Assembly: GCF_001645185.1 (NCBI RefSeq)
Contig: NZ_LXTQ01000001.1
Span: 372,001 to 436,000, forward strand
Source: Methylobacillus sp. MM3
Lineage (GTDB): Bacteria; Pseudomonadota; Gammaproteobacteria; Burkholderiales; Methylophilaceae
Length of the DNA stretch: 64,000 nt
Reading direction: 5' to 3'
Shown: piece by piece, positions 16,516-26,853 of the stretch
Numbering within the stretch: the first letter of the stretch is position 1
Layout of the letters: each line of letters begins with the position of its first letter
Notes under the pieces: generated by a model
Seen by the model: only the letters and a program-made list of their open reading frames with translations
The model's database searches: none
What the model was told of the DNA's origin: nothing
Translations under genes and position numbers: made by a program

Positions 16516-18204
16516 ATGTCCGAGCAAAAAGCCGCATCTATTCCGATTGCATTTACAAAAAAACAGGGCAAGCCCAAAGGCCGCCCTGTTGACCCTGCCG
16601 CACGCACCGAGATCGAGGCACTGATCCAGGGAGAGTCCTGCGCGCCCGATATGCTCATCGAGCATCTTCACAAGATTCAGGACAAGTTTGGCCATATCTC
16701 CAGCAAGCATATCGCGGCGCTTGCTGCGGTGATGAAGATGTCCCAGACCGAAGTCTATGAAGTCGCCACGTTTTACCATCACTTCGATGTCGTCAAGGAA
16801 GGGCAGACTCCGCCTCCCGCACTGACCGTTCGCGTATGCGAGTCGGTTTCGTGCGACATGGCCGGCGCGCATGAACTGATCGATGCATTGAAGCGCGGCC
16901 TGGGAGACCATATCCGCGTACAACCCGTGCCCTGCGTGGGCCGCTGCGACACCGCTCCGATTGCAGTGGTCGGACAGAACCCCATCGATCATGCGGATGC
17001 TGCGGCCGTAATCGATATCGCCAATGCCGGCGACATCGAGGCTCCGGTAACAGCCTACATCCCTTTCGACCAATATCTGAGCCACGGTGGCTATCAGCTT
17101 TACCGCGACTGTATTGAAGGAAAGCGCACTTCAGAAGAACTGATTTCCATCATGGAAAATTCCGGCTTGCGCGGTTTGGGCGGCGCAGGCTTTCCGGTCG
17201 GCCGCAAGTGGCGCATCGTCAGCGGCCAGCCCGCTCCACGCCTGATGGCGGTCAATATCGATGAAGGCGAACCGGGTACATTCAAGGATCGCTACTATCT
17301 CGAACGCGACCCGCACCGTTTCCTGGAAGGCATGCTGATCGCGGCCTGGGCCGTCGGCATCCAGAAGATTTACGTCTACCTGCGTGACGAATACGCGGGC
17401 TGCCGCAAGATATTGACCAAGGAGCTGGCCGCACTCCAGGCTAATCCGCCTGCCAATCTGCCGGAAATCCATCTGCGGCGCGGCGCCGGTGCCTATATTT
17501 GCGGTGAAGAATCCGCCATGATCGAATCCATCGAAGGCAAGCGCGGCATGCCGCGTCTGCGTCCGCCGTTCGTGGCGCAGGTTGGTCTCTTCGGTCGCCC
17601 GACGCTGGAGCACAACATGGAATCCGTGTTCTGGGTGCGCGACATCGTCGAAAAGGGCCCGGAATGGTTCACCGCGCATGGCCGGCACGATCGCAAGGGC
17701 CTGCGCTCCTTCTCGGTCAGCGGCCGCGTCAAGAAGCCGGGAGTGCATCTGGCCCCGGCCGGCATCACCATGCGCGAGTTGATCGATGAGTACTGCGGTG
17801 GCATGCTGGACGGCCACGAATTCTATGGCTATTTCCCCGGAGGCGCATCGGGCGGCATCCTGCCGGCGAGCATGGGCGACATTCCGCTGGATTTCGATAC
17901 GCTGAATCAGTACGGCTGTTTCATCGGCTCGGCAGCGATCATCGTGTTTTCGGACAAGGACAAAGCCAAGGATCTTGCCCTCAACGCGATGAAGTTCTTT
18001 GAGGATGAATCCTGCGGACAGTGCACGCCTTGCCGCGTGGGTACTGAGAAAGCAGCAAAACTGATGGAAAAACCACAATGGAATCAATCATTGTTGGAGG
18101 AACTTTCCGTGGCCATGATAGACGCATCCATATGCGGTCTCGGTCAGGCAGCCCCCAACCCGCTGCGTTCCGTAATGAAATACTTCCCTGACGAACTGAA
18201 GTAA
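16516..18204 (+). CDS. fdhB: NAD-dependent formate dehydrogenase, fused beta/gamma subunit
   Basis: The 562-residue protein joins two modules usually encoded separately. The first (to about residue 165) is NuoE/FdsG-like, with a thioredoxin-fold [2Fe-2S] site (CESVSC near 108 and CVGRC near 140). The second is NuoF/FdsB-like, with RGLGGAGFPVGRKW for FMN/NADH, GAGAYICGEESAMIESIEG, and ESCGQCTPCRVGTEKA for a [4Fe-4S] cluster near 498. It passes electrons from the catalytic subunit to NAD. The layout matches the two-subunit Fdh1 of Methylobacterium. GAGG precedes the ATG. The catalytic subunit starts 12 bases after its stop. No small accessory subunits are adjacent. Confidence 0.93.
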   Translation: MSEQKAASIPIAFTKKQGKPKGRPVDPAARTEIEALIQGESCAPDMLIEHLHKIQDKFGHISSKHIAALAAVMKMSQTEVYEVATFYHHFDVVKEGQTPPPALTVRVCESVSCDMAGAHELIDALKRGLGDHIRVQPVPCVGRCDTAPIAVVGQNPIDHADAAAVIDIANAGDIEAPVTAYIPFDQYLSHGGYQLYRDCIEGKRTSEELISIMENSGLRGLGGAGFPVGRKWRIVSGQPAPRLMAVNIDEGEPGTFKDRYYLERDPHRFLEGMLIAAWAVGIQKIYVYLRDEYAGCRKILTKELAALQANPPANLPEIHLRRGAGAYICGEESAMIESIEGKRGMPRLRPPFVAQVGLFGRPTLEHNMESVFWVRDIVEKGPEWFTAHGRHDRKGLRSFSVSGRVKKPGVHLAPAGITMRELIDEYCGGMLDGHEFYGYFPGGASGGILPASMGDIPLDFDTLNQYGCFIGSAAIIVFSDKDKAKDLALNAMKFFEDESCGQCTPCRVGTEKAAKLMEKPQWNQSLLEELSVAMIDASICGLGQAAPNPLRSVMKYFPDELK

Positions 18205-18216
18205 GAGGACACGGTC

Positions 18217-21000
18217 ATGAATGCTCCTTCTACATTGCCCGCCACCATCGGCTTCTCGCTCAATGGCGAGAAGATCGATGCCTTTGAGGGCGAAACCATC
18301 ATCCAGGCCGCCAAGCGTAACGGCGTGGAAATTCCTCATTTGTGCTACATGGACGGCATGCGTCCGGACGGTAACTGCCGCGCCTGCGTTGTCGAGATCA
18401 AGGGCGAGCGCGTATTGGCACCTTCATGCTGCCGCGCGCCCGCTCCCGACATGGAAGTCCAGTCCACCAGCCCGCGAGCAACCGCCGCGCAGAAGATGGT
18501 GCTGGAACTCCTGCTGTCGGACATGCCGCCCAAGGAATACAAGCTCGATAACGAGCTGACCCAATGGGCGAAGAAAATGAATCTTGGCAAGCCGCGCTTC
18601 GAGCCACGCATGTCGCCCAATGCCGACCTTTCCAACCCGGCGATTGCGGTCAATCTCGACGCTTGCATTCAGTGCACCCGCTGCGTACGCGCCTGCCGCG
18701 AAGAGCAGGTCAACGATGTCATCGGCTATGCGTTCCGTGGCCATCACTCCGAAATCGTGTTCGACCAGGGCGATCCGATGGGCGACAGCACTTGCGTCAC
18801 CTGCGGCGAATGTGTGCAGGCCTGCCCTACCGGCGCACTGTCGCCCGCCAAGAATGCCGCGCTGGTGGTACCGGACAAAAAGGTGGACTCGGTCTGCCCG
18901 TATTGCGGTGTCGGCTGTCAGCTCACCTATCACGTCAAGGAAGACAAGATCATCCAGGTGGTCGGCCGCGACGGTCCTGCCAACCATGGCCGCCTGTGCG
19001 TCAAGGGCCGCTACGGCTTCGACTACCCGCGCCATCAGCACCGCCTGACCAAGCCGCTCATACGCAAGCCGGGCGTGCCAAAGAATGCCGAGATCGACAT
19101 GGATCCGGCCAACCCCTACGCCGCATTCCGCGAAGCGACCTGGGAAGAAGCGCTGGATTTTGCCGCCAACGGTCTGAAAAACATCAAGGAACGCGACGGC
19201 AAATACGCACTGGCGGGCTTCGGCTCGGCCAAGGGCAGCAATGAAGAAGCCTACCTGTTCCAGAAACTGGTGCGCACCGGTTTTGGCACCAACAACGTCG
19301 ACCACTGTACCCGCCTCTGCCACGCATCGAGCGTGGTCGCGCTGCTGGAAGGCGTCGGTTCCGGCGCGGTATCCAACCCGGTGGCCGACGTGCAGTACTC
19401 CGAAGTCATCGTGATCATCGGTGCTAACCCCATCGTCAACCACCCGGTTGCCGCGACCTTCATCAAGAATGCAGTCAAGGATGGCGCCAAGCTGATTCTG
19501 ATGGATCCGCGCCGCACCGAACTCGCACGCCATGCGGCGTACCATCTGCCATTCAAGCCCGACACCGATGTGGCCATGCTGAATGCAATGCTGCATGTGA
19601 TTGTGGAAGAGGGCCTGGTGGACGAAGAGTTCGTCAAGAACCGCACGGAAAACTACGAAGCGCTCAAGGAAAACGTCAAGGGCTTCTCGCCGGAAGCGAT
19701 GGCGCCGATCTGCGGCATCGACGCCCAAACCCTGCGCGAGGTGGCGCGTCTGTACGCCAAGTCCAAGGCTTCCATCATCCTGTGGGGCATGGGCGTGTCA
19801 CAGCACGTTCACGGTACCGACAACTCGCGCTGCCTGATCGCGCTATCCATGGTCACCGGCCAGATCGGACGCCGCGGCACCGGCCTGCATCCGCTCAGAG
19901 GCCAGAACAACGTGCAAGGCGCTTCCGACGTCGGCCTGATTCCGATGGTGTTCCCCGACTATCAGCCGGTGAACGATCCCGTGATTCACGCCAAGTTCGA
20001 GAAACTGTGGGGTAGCGAGCTCGATGACAAGCCGGGGCTGACCGTCGTCGAGATCATGGAAGCGGCCTACGCAGGCAAGATCAAAGGCATGTATGTGCAG
20101 GGCGAAAACCCGGCGATGTCGGACCCCAACAGCAACCACGCCCGCGAAGGCTTGGCCCGACTCGAGCATCTGGTGGTGCAGGACATCTTCATGACCGAAA
20201 CCGCCTATCTTGCCGACGTGATACTGCCGGCCAGTGCGCATGCTGAAAAGCTCGGCACCTTCACTAATACCGACCGCCTGGTGCAGATCGGCCGCCCGGC
20301 GATCACCCCACCAGGCGAGGCACGCCAGGATCTGTGGATCATCCAGGAAGTCGCGACCCGCCTTGGCGTGAACTGGCATTACCCCGGCCCCAAGGAAGTG
20401 TTCAACGAAATGCGCTTGGCAATGCAATCTATCGCCGGCATGACGTGGGAACGTCTGGAGAACGAAGCCGTTTGCTATCCGTGCGAACACGAGGGCGACC
20501 CCGGCGAGGAAGTCATATTCCACGACGAGTTCCCGCGCCCTTCTGGCCGTGCCAAACTGGTGCCGGCAGATATCATTCCTGCGGACGAACGCCCGGATGC
20601 CGAATATCCGATGGTGCTCATCACCGGCCGCATGCTGGAACACTGGCATACCGGCAGCATGACGCGCCGCGCCAGCGTGCTGGACGCCATTGAACCGGCG
20701 CCGACGGTCAGCATTCATCCGCTCGACCTGGATGCGCTCGGCGCCAAGCCTGGCGACATCCTGACGGTAGAATCGCGACGCGGCGAAGTGGCCTTGATTG
20801 CGCGTGCCGATGACGGTATCCCGCGCGGCTCGGTGTTCATCGCCTTCTGCTACTACGAAGCGGCAGCAAACAAGCTGACCAATCAGGCACTCGACCCGTT
20901 CGCGAAGATTGCGGAGGTCAAGTACTGCGCCGTGCGGCTGAAGAAAGGCGGCACGATGCCGACCGAACTCGGTTACCACAGCGAGTTGGCACCCGCCTGA
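18217..21000 (+). CDS. fdhA: NAD-dependent formate dehydrogenase, catalytic subunit
   Basis: This is a 927-residue molybdenum- or tungsten-bis-MGD enzyme that oxidises formate to CO2. The N-terminal 230 residues are NuoG-like: a [2Fe-2S] ferredoxin (IPHLCYMDGMRPDGNCRAC), then CIQCTRCVRAC and CVTCGECVQACPTGA for two [4Fe-4S] clusters, then CPYCGVGC around residue 227 for the cluster next to the active site. DHCTRLCHASS around 364-370 carries the likely metal-ligand cysteine, not selenocysteine. The C-terminus holds MGD-binding motifs such as MLEHWHTGSMTRR. With fdhB it completes formaldehyde oxidation and makes NADH. Whether the metal is Mo or W cannot be read from the sequence. Confidence 0.95.
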   Translation: MNAPSTLPATIGFSLNGEKIDAFEGETIIQAAKRNGVEIPHLCYMDGMRPDGNCRACVVEIKGERVLAPSCCRAPAPDMEVQSTSPRATAAQKMVLELLLSDMPPKEYKLDNELTQWAKKMNLGKPRFEPRMSPNADLSNPAIAVNLDACIQCTRCVRACREEQVNDVIGYAFRGHHSEIVFDQGDPMGDSTCVTCGECVQACPTGALSPAKNAALVVPDKKVDSVCPYCGVGCQLTYHVKEDKIIQVVGRDGPANHGRLCVKGRYGFDYPRHQHRLTKPLIRKPGVPKNAEIDMDPANPYAAFREATWEEALDFAANGLKNIKERDGKYALAGFGSAKGSNEEAYLFQKLVRTGFGTNNVDHCTRLCHASSVVALLEGVGSGAVSNPVADVQYSEVIVIIGANPIVNHPVAATFIKNAVKDGAKLILMDPRRTELARHAAYHLPFKPDTDVAMLNAMLHVIVEEGLVDEEFVKNRTENYEALKENVKGFSPEAMAPICGIDAQTLREVARLYAKSKASIILWGMGVSQHVHGTDNSRCLIALSMVTGQIGRRGTGLHPLRGQNNVQGASDVGLIPMVFPDYQPVNDPVIHAKFEKLWGSELDDKPGLTVVEIMEAAYAGKIKGMYVQGENPAMSDPNSNHAREGLARLEHLVVQDIFMTETAYLADVILPASAHAEKLGTFTNTDRLVQIGRPAITPPGEARQDLWIIQEVATRLGVNWHYPGPKEVFNEMRLAMQSIAGMTWERLENEAVCYPCEHEGDPGEEVIFHDEFPRPSGRAKLVPADIIPADERPDAEYPMVLITGRMLEHWHTGSMTRRASVLDAIEPAPTVSIHPLDLDALGAKPGDILTVESRRGEVALIARADDGIPRGSVFIAFCYYEAAANKLTNQALDPFAKIAEVKYCAVRLKKGGTMPTELGYHSELAPA

Positions 21001-21017
21001 GTATCCTGAAGGCAATA

Positions 21018-21045
21018 AAAAGGCCGGCTTATGCCGGCCTTTTTA
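21018..21045. terminator. Bidirectional terminator between fdhA and cbbR
   Basis: An 11-bp stem (21018-21028 with 21033-21043) closes a TTAT loop, with A-rich sequence before it and T-rich sequence after it. It serves fdhA on the plus strand and cbbR on the minus strand. Confidence 0.88.
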
Positions 21046-21058
21046 TTTGCAGGGATGG

Positions 21059-21970
21059 CTACTCGCTAGTTTCAGGAGACTTCATCATGCGTCTTAAAAG
21101 ATAATCCAGGAAGGCGCTCGCCACCACGGACAATTGCTTGCCGTGCGGATGGCCGATATGCCACTGATTGACGACGGGAAAACCTTCGACATCCAGTACC
21201 ACTGGCTCGCCCATTCCATCCATACCCAAGGTGTGGCGTGACAATATGGAAATTCCCAGTCCGCCGATGATGGCCTGCTTGATGGCTTCGTTGCTCCCCA
21301 ACTCCATACGGATGTTGGGTTTCAGGCCCTGGCTGCCAAAAATCCGTTCCACGCTAAGACGCGTGCCAGATCCCTCCTCCCGCATCAGGAAAGGCTCTTG
21401 GGCAATACGTTGCAGCGGAATATTGCGTTCATGCGTGAGAGGATGTTCAGGGTGCGCCATGACCAGCAGCGGATTTTCCATGAACGATTTTGCCACCAGT
21501 TCGATATGGCCGACCGGCTGGCTCAGAATATAGAGATCGTCCAGATTTTCCGCTGCACGCTCCAGCACGCGCTGGCGATTGGTCACCTTGAGGGAAACCT
21601 CAACGCCGGGGTGCTGGCGTAAAAACTCACCGAGTATGCGCGGTACGAAGTACTTGGCGGTCGAGACCACCGCCAATCGCAGTTTGCCTTTTTTCAGCCC
21701 CCGCATTTCAGCGATGGACATATCGCAGCGCTCCAGGGATTGCATGATCTCGCGCGCAGCAATGGCGAGTTCCTTGCCGGCCTCGGTGAGATGAATGCGC
21801 CGGCCGACTTGTTCGAACAACGGCAATCCAACCGCATCGGTCAGTTTTTTCATTTGCATGGAAACCGTGGGCTGGGTGAGATGCAATTCTTCGGAAGCGC
21901 GCGTAAAACTGCCCAGGCGGGCAATCGCCTCGAAAACTTCAAGCTGGCGAAATGTTGCGTGGCTCATCAT
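21059..21970 (-). CDS. cbbR: LysR-type regulator of the RuBisCO operon
   Basis: A 303-residue LysR-type transcription factor. The N-terminal winged helix-turn-helix is RQLEVFEAIARLGSFTRASEELHLTQPTVSMQMKKL, and a C-terminal effector domain contains LRLAVVSTAKYFVPRILGEF. It is divergent from cbbL with 144 bases between, the standard CbbR arrangement. CbbR proteins activate cbb operons in response to metabolites such as NADPH or RuBP; the effector here is unknown. Adjacent ATG codons at 21970 and 21967 cannot be separated. Confidence 0.93.
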   Translation of the reverse strand: MMSHATFRQLEVFEAIARLGSFTRASEELHLTQPTVSMQMKKLTDAVGLPLFEQVGRRIHLTEAGKELAIAAREIMQSLERCDMSIAEMRGLKKGKLRLAVVSTAKYFVPRILGEFLRQHPGVEVSLKVTNRQRVLERAAENLDDLYILSQPVGHIELVAKSFMENPLLVMAHPEHPLTHERNIPLQRIAQEPFLMREEGSGTRLSVERIFGSQGLKPNIRMELGSNEAIKQAIIGGLGISILSRHTLGMDGMGEPVVLDVEGFPVVNQWHIGHPHGKQLSVVASAFLDYLLRRMMKSPETSE

Positions 21971-23590
<1,620 letters not shown>

Positions 23591-23601
23591 AGGAGAATGC
23601 C

Positions 23602-24021
23602 ATGAGAATCACTCAAGGCCAGTTTTCATTCCTGCCCGATCTCACCGACGAGCAGATCACCAGCCAGATCAAATACGCGCTCAAGAACAACTGGGCAGTC
23701 AATGTTGAATACACGGACGACCCGCATCCGCGCAATACCTATTGGGAAATGTGGGGCATGCCGATGTTCGATCTGCGCGATCCGGCGGGAATCATGATGG
23801 AGGTCCAGGACTGCCGCAAAACCTATCCGGATCAATACATCCGGGTCACCGCGTTCGACAGCACCCGCGGCTGGGAAACGCCGCGCATGTCATTCATCGT
23901 CAACCGCCCCAAGGAAGAGCCGGGTTTCCAGCTACTTCGTCAGGAAAGCGATGGACGGCATATCCGCTATACCTTGCACTCTTATGCCACGGACAAACCG
24001 GAAGGTCAGCGTTATCGTTAG
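23602..24021 (+). CDS. cbbS: Ribulose-bisphosphate carboxylase small subunit
   Basis: A 139-residue small subunit of form IC RuBisCO. It begins [19 protein letters not shown] and carries [19 protein letters not shown] and a C-terminal extension ending [15 protein letters not shown], as in red-type enzymes. AAGGAG precedes the ATG at 23602. It forms the L8S8 holoenzyme with CbbL. A hairpin terminator follows, before cbbX. Confidence 0.97.
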   Translation: MRITQGQFSFLPDLTDEQITSQIKYALKNNWAVNVEYTDDPHPRNTYWEMWGMPMFDLRDPAGIMMEVQDCRKTYPDQYIRVTAFDSTRGWETPRMSFIVNRPKEEPGFQLLRQESDGRHIRYTLHSYATDKPEGQRYR

Positions 24022-24031
24022 CGTGAATCAC

Positions 24032-24071
24032 AGCCGTATCCTGTCCTCCCCTTGCGGGGTACGGCTTTTTA
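24032..24071 (+). terminator. Internal terminator between cbbS and cbbX
   Basis: AGCCGTA (24032-24038) pairs with TACGGCT (24060-24066), with an inner CCCC-TTGC-GGGG hairpin (24048-24059). TTTTT follows. It probably lets only part of the transcripts reach cbbX, so that RuBisCO is made in excess of its activase. Confidence 0.75.
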
Positions 24072-24086
24072 TGCGAGTCAGCCGCC

Positions 24087-24983
24087 GTGAATGACATTCC
24101 CGACAGCACACCCGTCGACCTCAACAAGGTTTACGAGGAATCCAACATCCAGGAGGTGCTCGACCAACTGGACCGGGAGCTGATTGGCCTCAAGCCGGTC
24201 AAGAGCCGCATTCGCGAGATCGCCGCCCTGCTGCTGGTAGACAAACTGCGCGAGCAGGTGCAATTGAGAGCGCAATCGCCCTCGCTGCATATGTGCTTTA
24301 CCGGCAATCCGGGGACCGGCAAGACCACGGTCGCCATGCGCATGGCCGAGATACTTCATCGGCTGGGTTACGTTCGCGAAGGACACGTGGTGGCCGTCAC
24401 GCGCGACGATCTTGTCGGCCAATACATCGGCCACACCGCACCAAAAACCAGGGAGGTACTAAAAAAAGCCATGGGAGGCGTACTGTTCATCGACGAGGCC
24501 TACTATCTCTACAAGCCCGAAAATGAACGCGATTATGGCGCAGAAGCCATCGAAATCCTGCTCCAGGTAATGGAGAATCAGCGCGAGGATCTGGTAGTGA
24601 TCCTCGCCGGATACAAGGATCGCATGGACAGGTTTTTCCTAAGCAATCCCGGCATGTCGTCGCGCATTGCGCATCACATCGATTTTCCGGATTACACCCC
24701 GGATGAATTGCTTGAGATCGCCAAGCTGATGATGGCCGGGCTCAACTACCGTTTCAGCCCGGAAGGCGAAAAAACGTTTGCCGAATATATCGTCAAGCGC
24801 ATGGAGATGCCGAACTTTGCCAATGCACGCTCCATACGCAACGCGCTGGACCGTGCGCGGCTACGGCAGGCCAACCGCCTGTTCGCCAGCCACGACAAGG
24901 CTCTGACGCGCCAGGATTTGTTGACGATAGAAGCCGACGACATTCTTGCCAGCCGGGTGTTTACGCAGTCATCTAACCAATAA
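24087..24983 (+). CDS. cbbX: Red-type RuBisCO activase
   Basis: A 298-residue AAA+ ATPase that pulls on the CbbL C-terminus to free inhibited active sites. Walker A is GNPGTGKTT (73-81), Walker B is [10 protein letters not shown] (from about 132), the pore-loop region is YIGHTAPKT, and [17 protein letters not shown] lies in the C-terminal helical lid. The start is a GTG at 24087; the nearby ATG at 24091 is out of frame. It follows the hairpin after cbbS. CbbX pairs only with red-type RuBisCO, in agreement with the large subunit. Confidence 0.95.
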   Translation: MNDIPDSTPVDLNKVYEESNIQEVLDQLDRELIGLKPVKSRIREIAALLLVDKLREQVQLRAQSPSLHMCFTGNPGTGKTTVAMRMAEILHRLGYVREGHVVAVTRDDLVGQYIGHTAPKTREVLKKAMGGVLFIDEAYYLYKPENERDYGAEAIEILLQVMENQREDLVVILAGYKDRMDRFFLSNPGMSSRIAHHIDFPDYTPDELLEIAKLMMAGLNYRFSPEGEKTFAEYIVKRMEMPNFANARSIRNALDRARLRQANRLFASHDKALTRQDLLTIEADDILASRVFTQSSNQ

Positions 24984-25053
24984 AGCACACAAGCAGTGAA
25001 TAACAAGGCTGGTTATGGCAGCTCTTTAACTATCGCCTTTCGAGGAGTTTATC

Positions 25054-25548
25054 ATGCGAAACCTTACCATTACGCTGGCTATCCTTCTTACTGCCGGTAC
25101 CATCGCCGCCGCTCCGTCCGCCCTTGCCGCCAGCAAGGAATTCGTGGACACCAAGGACGGCAAACCGCTGGGGATCAAACCGGAGCTGTTCGATACACCG
25201 CAAGCCAAGAAATTCCAGGAAACCGGAGAAAATCCCTACAACGGCAACAAGGAAGCCAGCGCACGCGGCAAGAAACTGTTCCAACTCTACTCCTGCACGC
25301 AATGCCACGGTGGCAATGCCCAAGGGCAAACGGGCCCGGCGCTCACCGGGCCGAATTATCACTATGCCAAGAACACCACCGACAAAGGCATGTTCGAGAC
25401 CATCTGGGCAGGCACCAATGGCGGCATGGGCGCCAAGGGCAAGGGGCTCATGGACCCGACCGACCCCAACAACGGCATGACGCCGGATGAAATCCTGAAA
25501 GTCATTGCCTGGGTGAGAAGCCTGAGCGGCGGAGGGGCGGTAAACTAG
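25054..25548 (+). CDS. Cytochrome cL-like c-type cytochrome, copy 1
   Basis: A 164-residue periplasmic cytochrome. A signal peptide (residues 1-26, ending ALA) precedes a single haem motif, CTQCH at 81-85, with GTNGGMGAKGKGLM as a likely source of the sixth-ligand Met. The segment DTKDGKPLGIKP...TPQAKKFQETGENPY resembles the start of cytochrome cL (MxaG) and XoxG, which take electrons from PQQ methanol dehydrogenases. The assignment is by pattern, so another partner is possible. It starts 70 bases after cbbX with GAGGAG. A close paralog follows, and pqq genes occur at 39-42 kb. No mxaF or xoxF is visible in this window. Confidence 0.8.
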   Translation: MRNLTITLAILLTAGTIAAAPSALAASKEFVDTKDGKPLGIKPELFDTPQAKKFQETGENPYNGNKEASARGKKLFQLYSCTQCHGGNAQGQTGPALTGPNYHYAKNTTDKGMFETIWAGTNGGMGAKGKGLMDPTDPNNGMTPDEILKVIAWVRSLSGGGAVN

Positions 25549-25570
25549 TTCGCTTCGTAACCACAAGAAA

Positions 25571-25601
25571 CTGCTCCCGCAAGCCGCGCTTGCGGGAGCA
25601 G
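25571..25601. repeat. Strong hairpin between the two cytochrome genes
   Basis: A perfect 13-bp inverted repeat (25571-25583 with 25589-25601) has a 5-base loop. There is no T-run on either side, so it may be a weak terminator or a 3'-end stabiliser rather than a full stop. Confidence 0.6.
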
Positions 25602-25715
25602 TTGGGTCAGGCAGCAGGGAACTTCATCCTCTGACATGATTCTTATAAAGAGTGAGGGCGCTTTTCCTCATTTCCGATGCAAACCCTCCATTCCCAAACT
25701 CCCCTGGAGGTTATC

Positions 25716-26195
25716 ATGCAAAGCTACCCTGTCAGAATGGCAATACTCGTTACATCCAGCCTCGTTTGCCTGAATGCCTTACCGGCAAGCGCAGCCGAGC
25801 AGTTCGTCGATACCAAGGACGGTAAACCGCTCAATATCCAGCCTGATACCGAACAAGCAAAGAAATTCATGGCAACCGGACAGAACCCTTACATTGGCGA
25901 TCAGGCAGCCATTGCCGAGGGTAAAAAGCTGTACCAGCTTTATTCATGCGCGCAGTGCCACGGCGCTCAGGCGCAGGGCCAAACGGCGGGCGGATTGACC
26001 GGGCCCAAACTGAACCACGCCAAGAGTGCGACCGATAAAGGCATGTTTGAAATCATTTGGGCGGGCACCAATGCCGGCATGAGCGGAAAAGGCAAAGGCG
26101 TAATGGACCCGAACGATCCCAAGAATGGCCTGTCGCCGGATGAAGTATTGAAATTGATTGCCTGGGTCAGGAGTCAGGGCGGGGGAGCAAAATAA
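25716..26195 (+). CDS. Cytochrome cL-like c-type cytochrome, copy 2
   Basis: A 159-residue paralog of the preceding gene, with a signal peptide to about residue 27 (ASA) and a haem motif CAQCH at 78-82. The shared framework includes FVDTKDGKPL, AKKFMATGQNPY, GLTGPK and DPKNGLSPDEVLKLIAWVRS. The GGAGG before the ATG at 25716 sets the start. Sequence and tandem order show a duplication that has since diverged. The pair may serve different alcohol dehydrogenases or conditions, for example metal-dependent switching, but this is inference. Confidence 0.8.
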   Translation: MQSYPVRMAILVTSSLVCLNALPASAAEQFVDTKDGKPLNIQPDTEQAKKFMATGQNPYIGDQAAIAEGKKLYQLYSCAQCHGAQAQGQTAGGLTGPKLNHAKSATDKGMFEIIWAGTNAGMSGKGKGVMDPNDPKNGLSPDEVLKLIAWVRSQGGGAK

Positions 26196-26206
26196 ACTCC
26201 GAGCCG

Positions 26207-26455
26207 TCAACCGAAACGGATTTTCATCACTAATACCGCACCCGCCAGAACCAGGGTGATGCAATTGGCGATGATGACCGGCCAGGAGGCGATCATCACG
26301 CCATAAATCGCCCATAACGCCACCCCGGCGGTGAAGATGGCGTACATGCCGAGCGAAATGTCCTTTGTATGGCGCGTACGCCAGACCTGCCACGCCTGCG
26401 GGATAAATGCCGTCGTTGTCAGCGTGGCGGCAATACTGCCTATCCAATCATGCAC
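26207..26455 (-). CDS. SemiSWEET family transporter
   Basis: An 82-residue membrane protein with three predicted helices and the PQ-loop motif FIPQAWQVWRTRHTKDIS, the signature of SemiSWEETs, which dimerise to form a sugar pore. Length fits the family. The start is a GTG at 26455, since an overlapping ATG at 26451 is out of frame. It lies six bases downstream of the MliC-like gene on the same strand. Its substrate cannot be told from sequence. Confidence 0.85.
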   Translation of the reverse strand: MHDWIGSIAATLTTTAFIPQAWQVWRTRHTKDISLGMYAIFTAGVALWAIYGVMIASWPVIIANCITLVLAGAVLVMKIRFG

Positions 26456-26461
26456 GACGGG

Positions 26462-26827
26462 CTATTTCCCGGCAGACTTGCAGCCGGTGTAGGCAATTGC
26501 CGGCCCATCCTTCAGCGTGGCTTCCGTACCATTGATTTCCAGCACTGCGATGCCGTTGGTATAGCGAGCGGCAGAAGCCTCCTTGGCCAGCGAGACTTCC
26601 CGGTCGGGATAAATCAGCCAGGCAGTGTTGCCGTTATCTGCATAGCGTACATAAAAACGCTTGCCGCCTTCGCATTGATATTCGATAGCATTGGCCAAAC
26701 GCTTGGGCTGGTCAGGCGAGGCCTTGTCGCCAAATGGCCAGACCTTGTCCATACTCATGCTGCTGCAAGCAGACAGGGATAGGCCCATCGCGGCCGACAA
26801 CAAAACAGTTACAAATTTATTTCCCAT
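26462..26827 (-). CDS. MliC-family lysozyme-inhibitor lipoprotein
   Basis: A 121-residue lipoprotein. A signal peptide ends in the lipobox LSAC (Cys near 21), and the mature part has EYQCEGGKRFYVRYADNG, then a Tyr/Asn-rich sheet and a terminal YTGCK cysteine. This resembles the MliC/PliC fold, which blocks c-type lysozyme. Family members protect the cell wall against host or predator lysozyme. That activity is inferred. It may share a transcript with the SemiSWEET gene. Confidence 0.75.
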   Translation of the reverse strand: MGNKFVTVLLSAAMGLSLSACSSMSMDKVWPFGDKASPDQPKRLANAIEYQCEGGKRFYVRYADNGNTAWLIYPDREVSLAKEASAARYTNGIAVLEINGTEATLKDGPAIAYTGCKSAGK

Positions 26828-26853
26828 CTCTTACCCTTCAATCTTAAGTTTTG

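Noticed and set aside
18424-19728. 434-codon minus-strand frame inside fdhA
   Set aside because: Shadow of the formate dehydrogenase gene with no recognisable domain.
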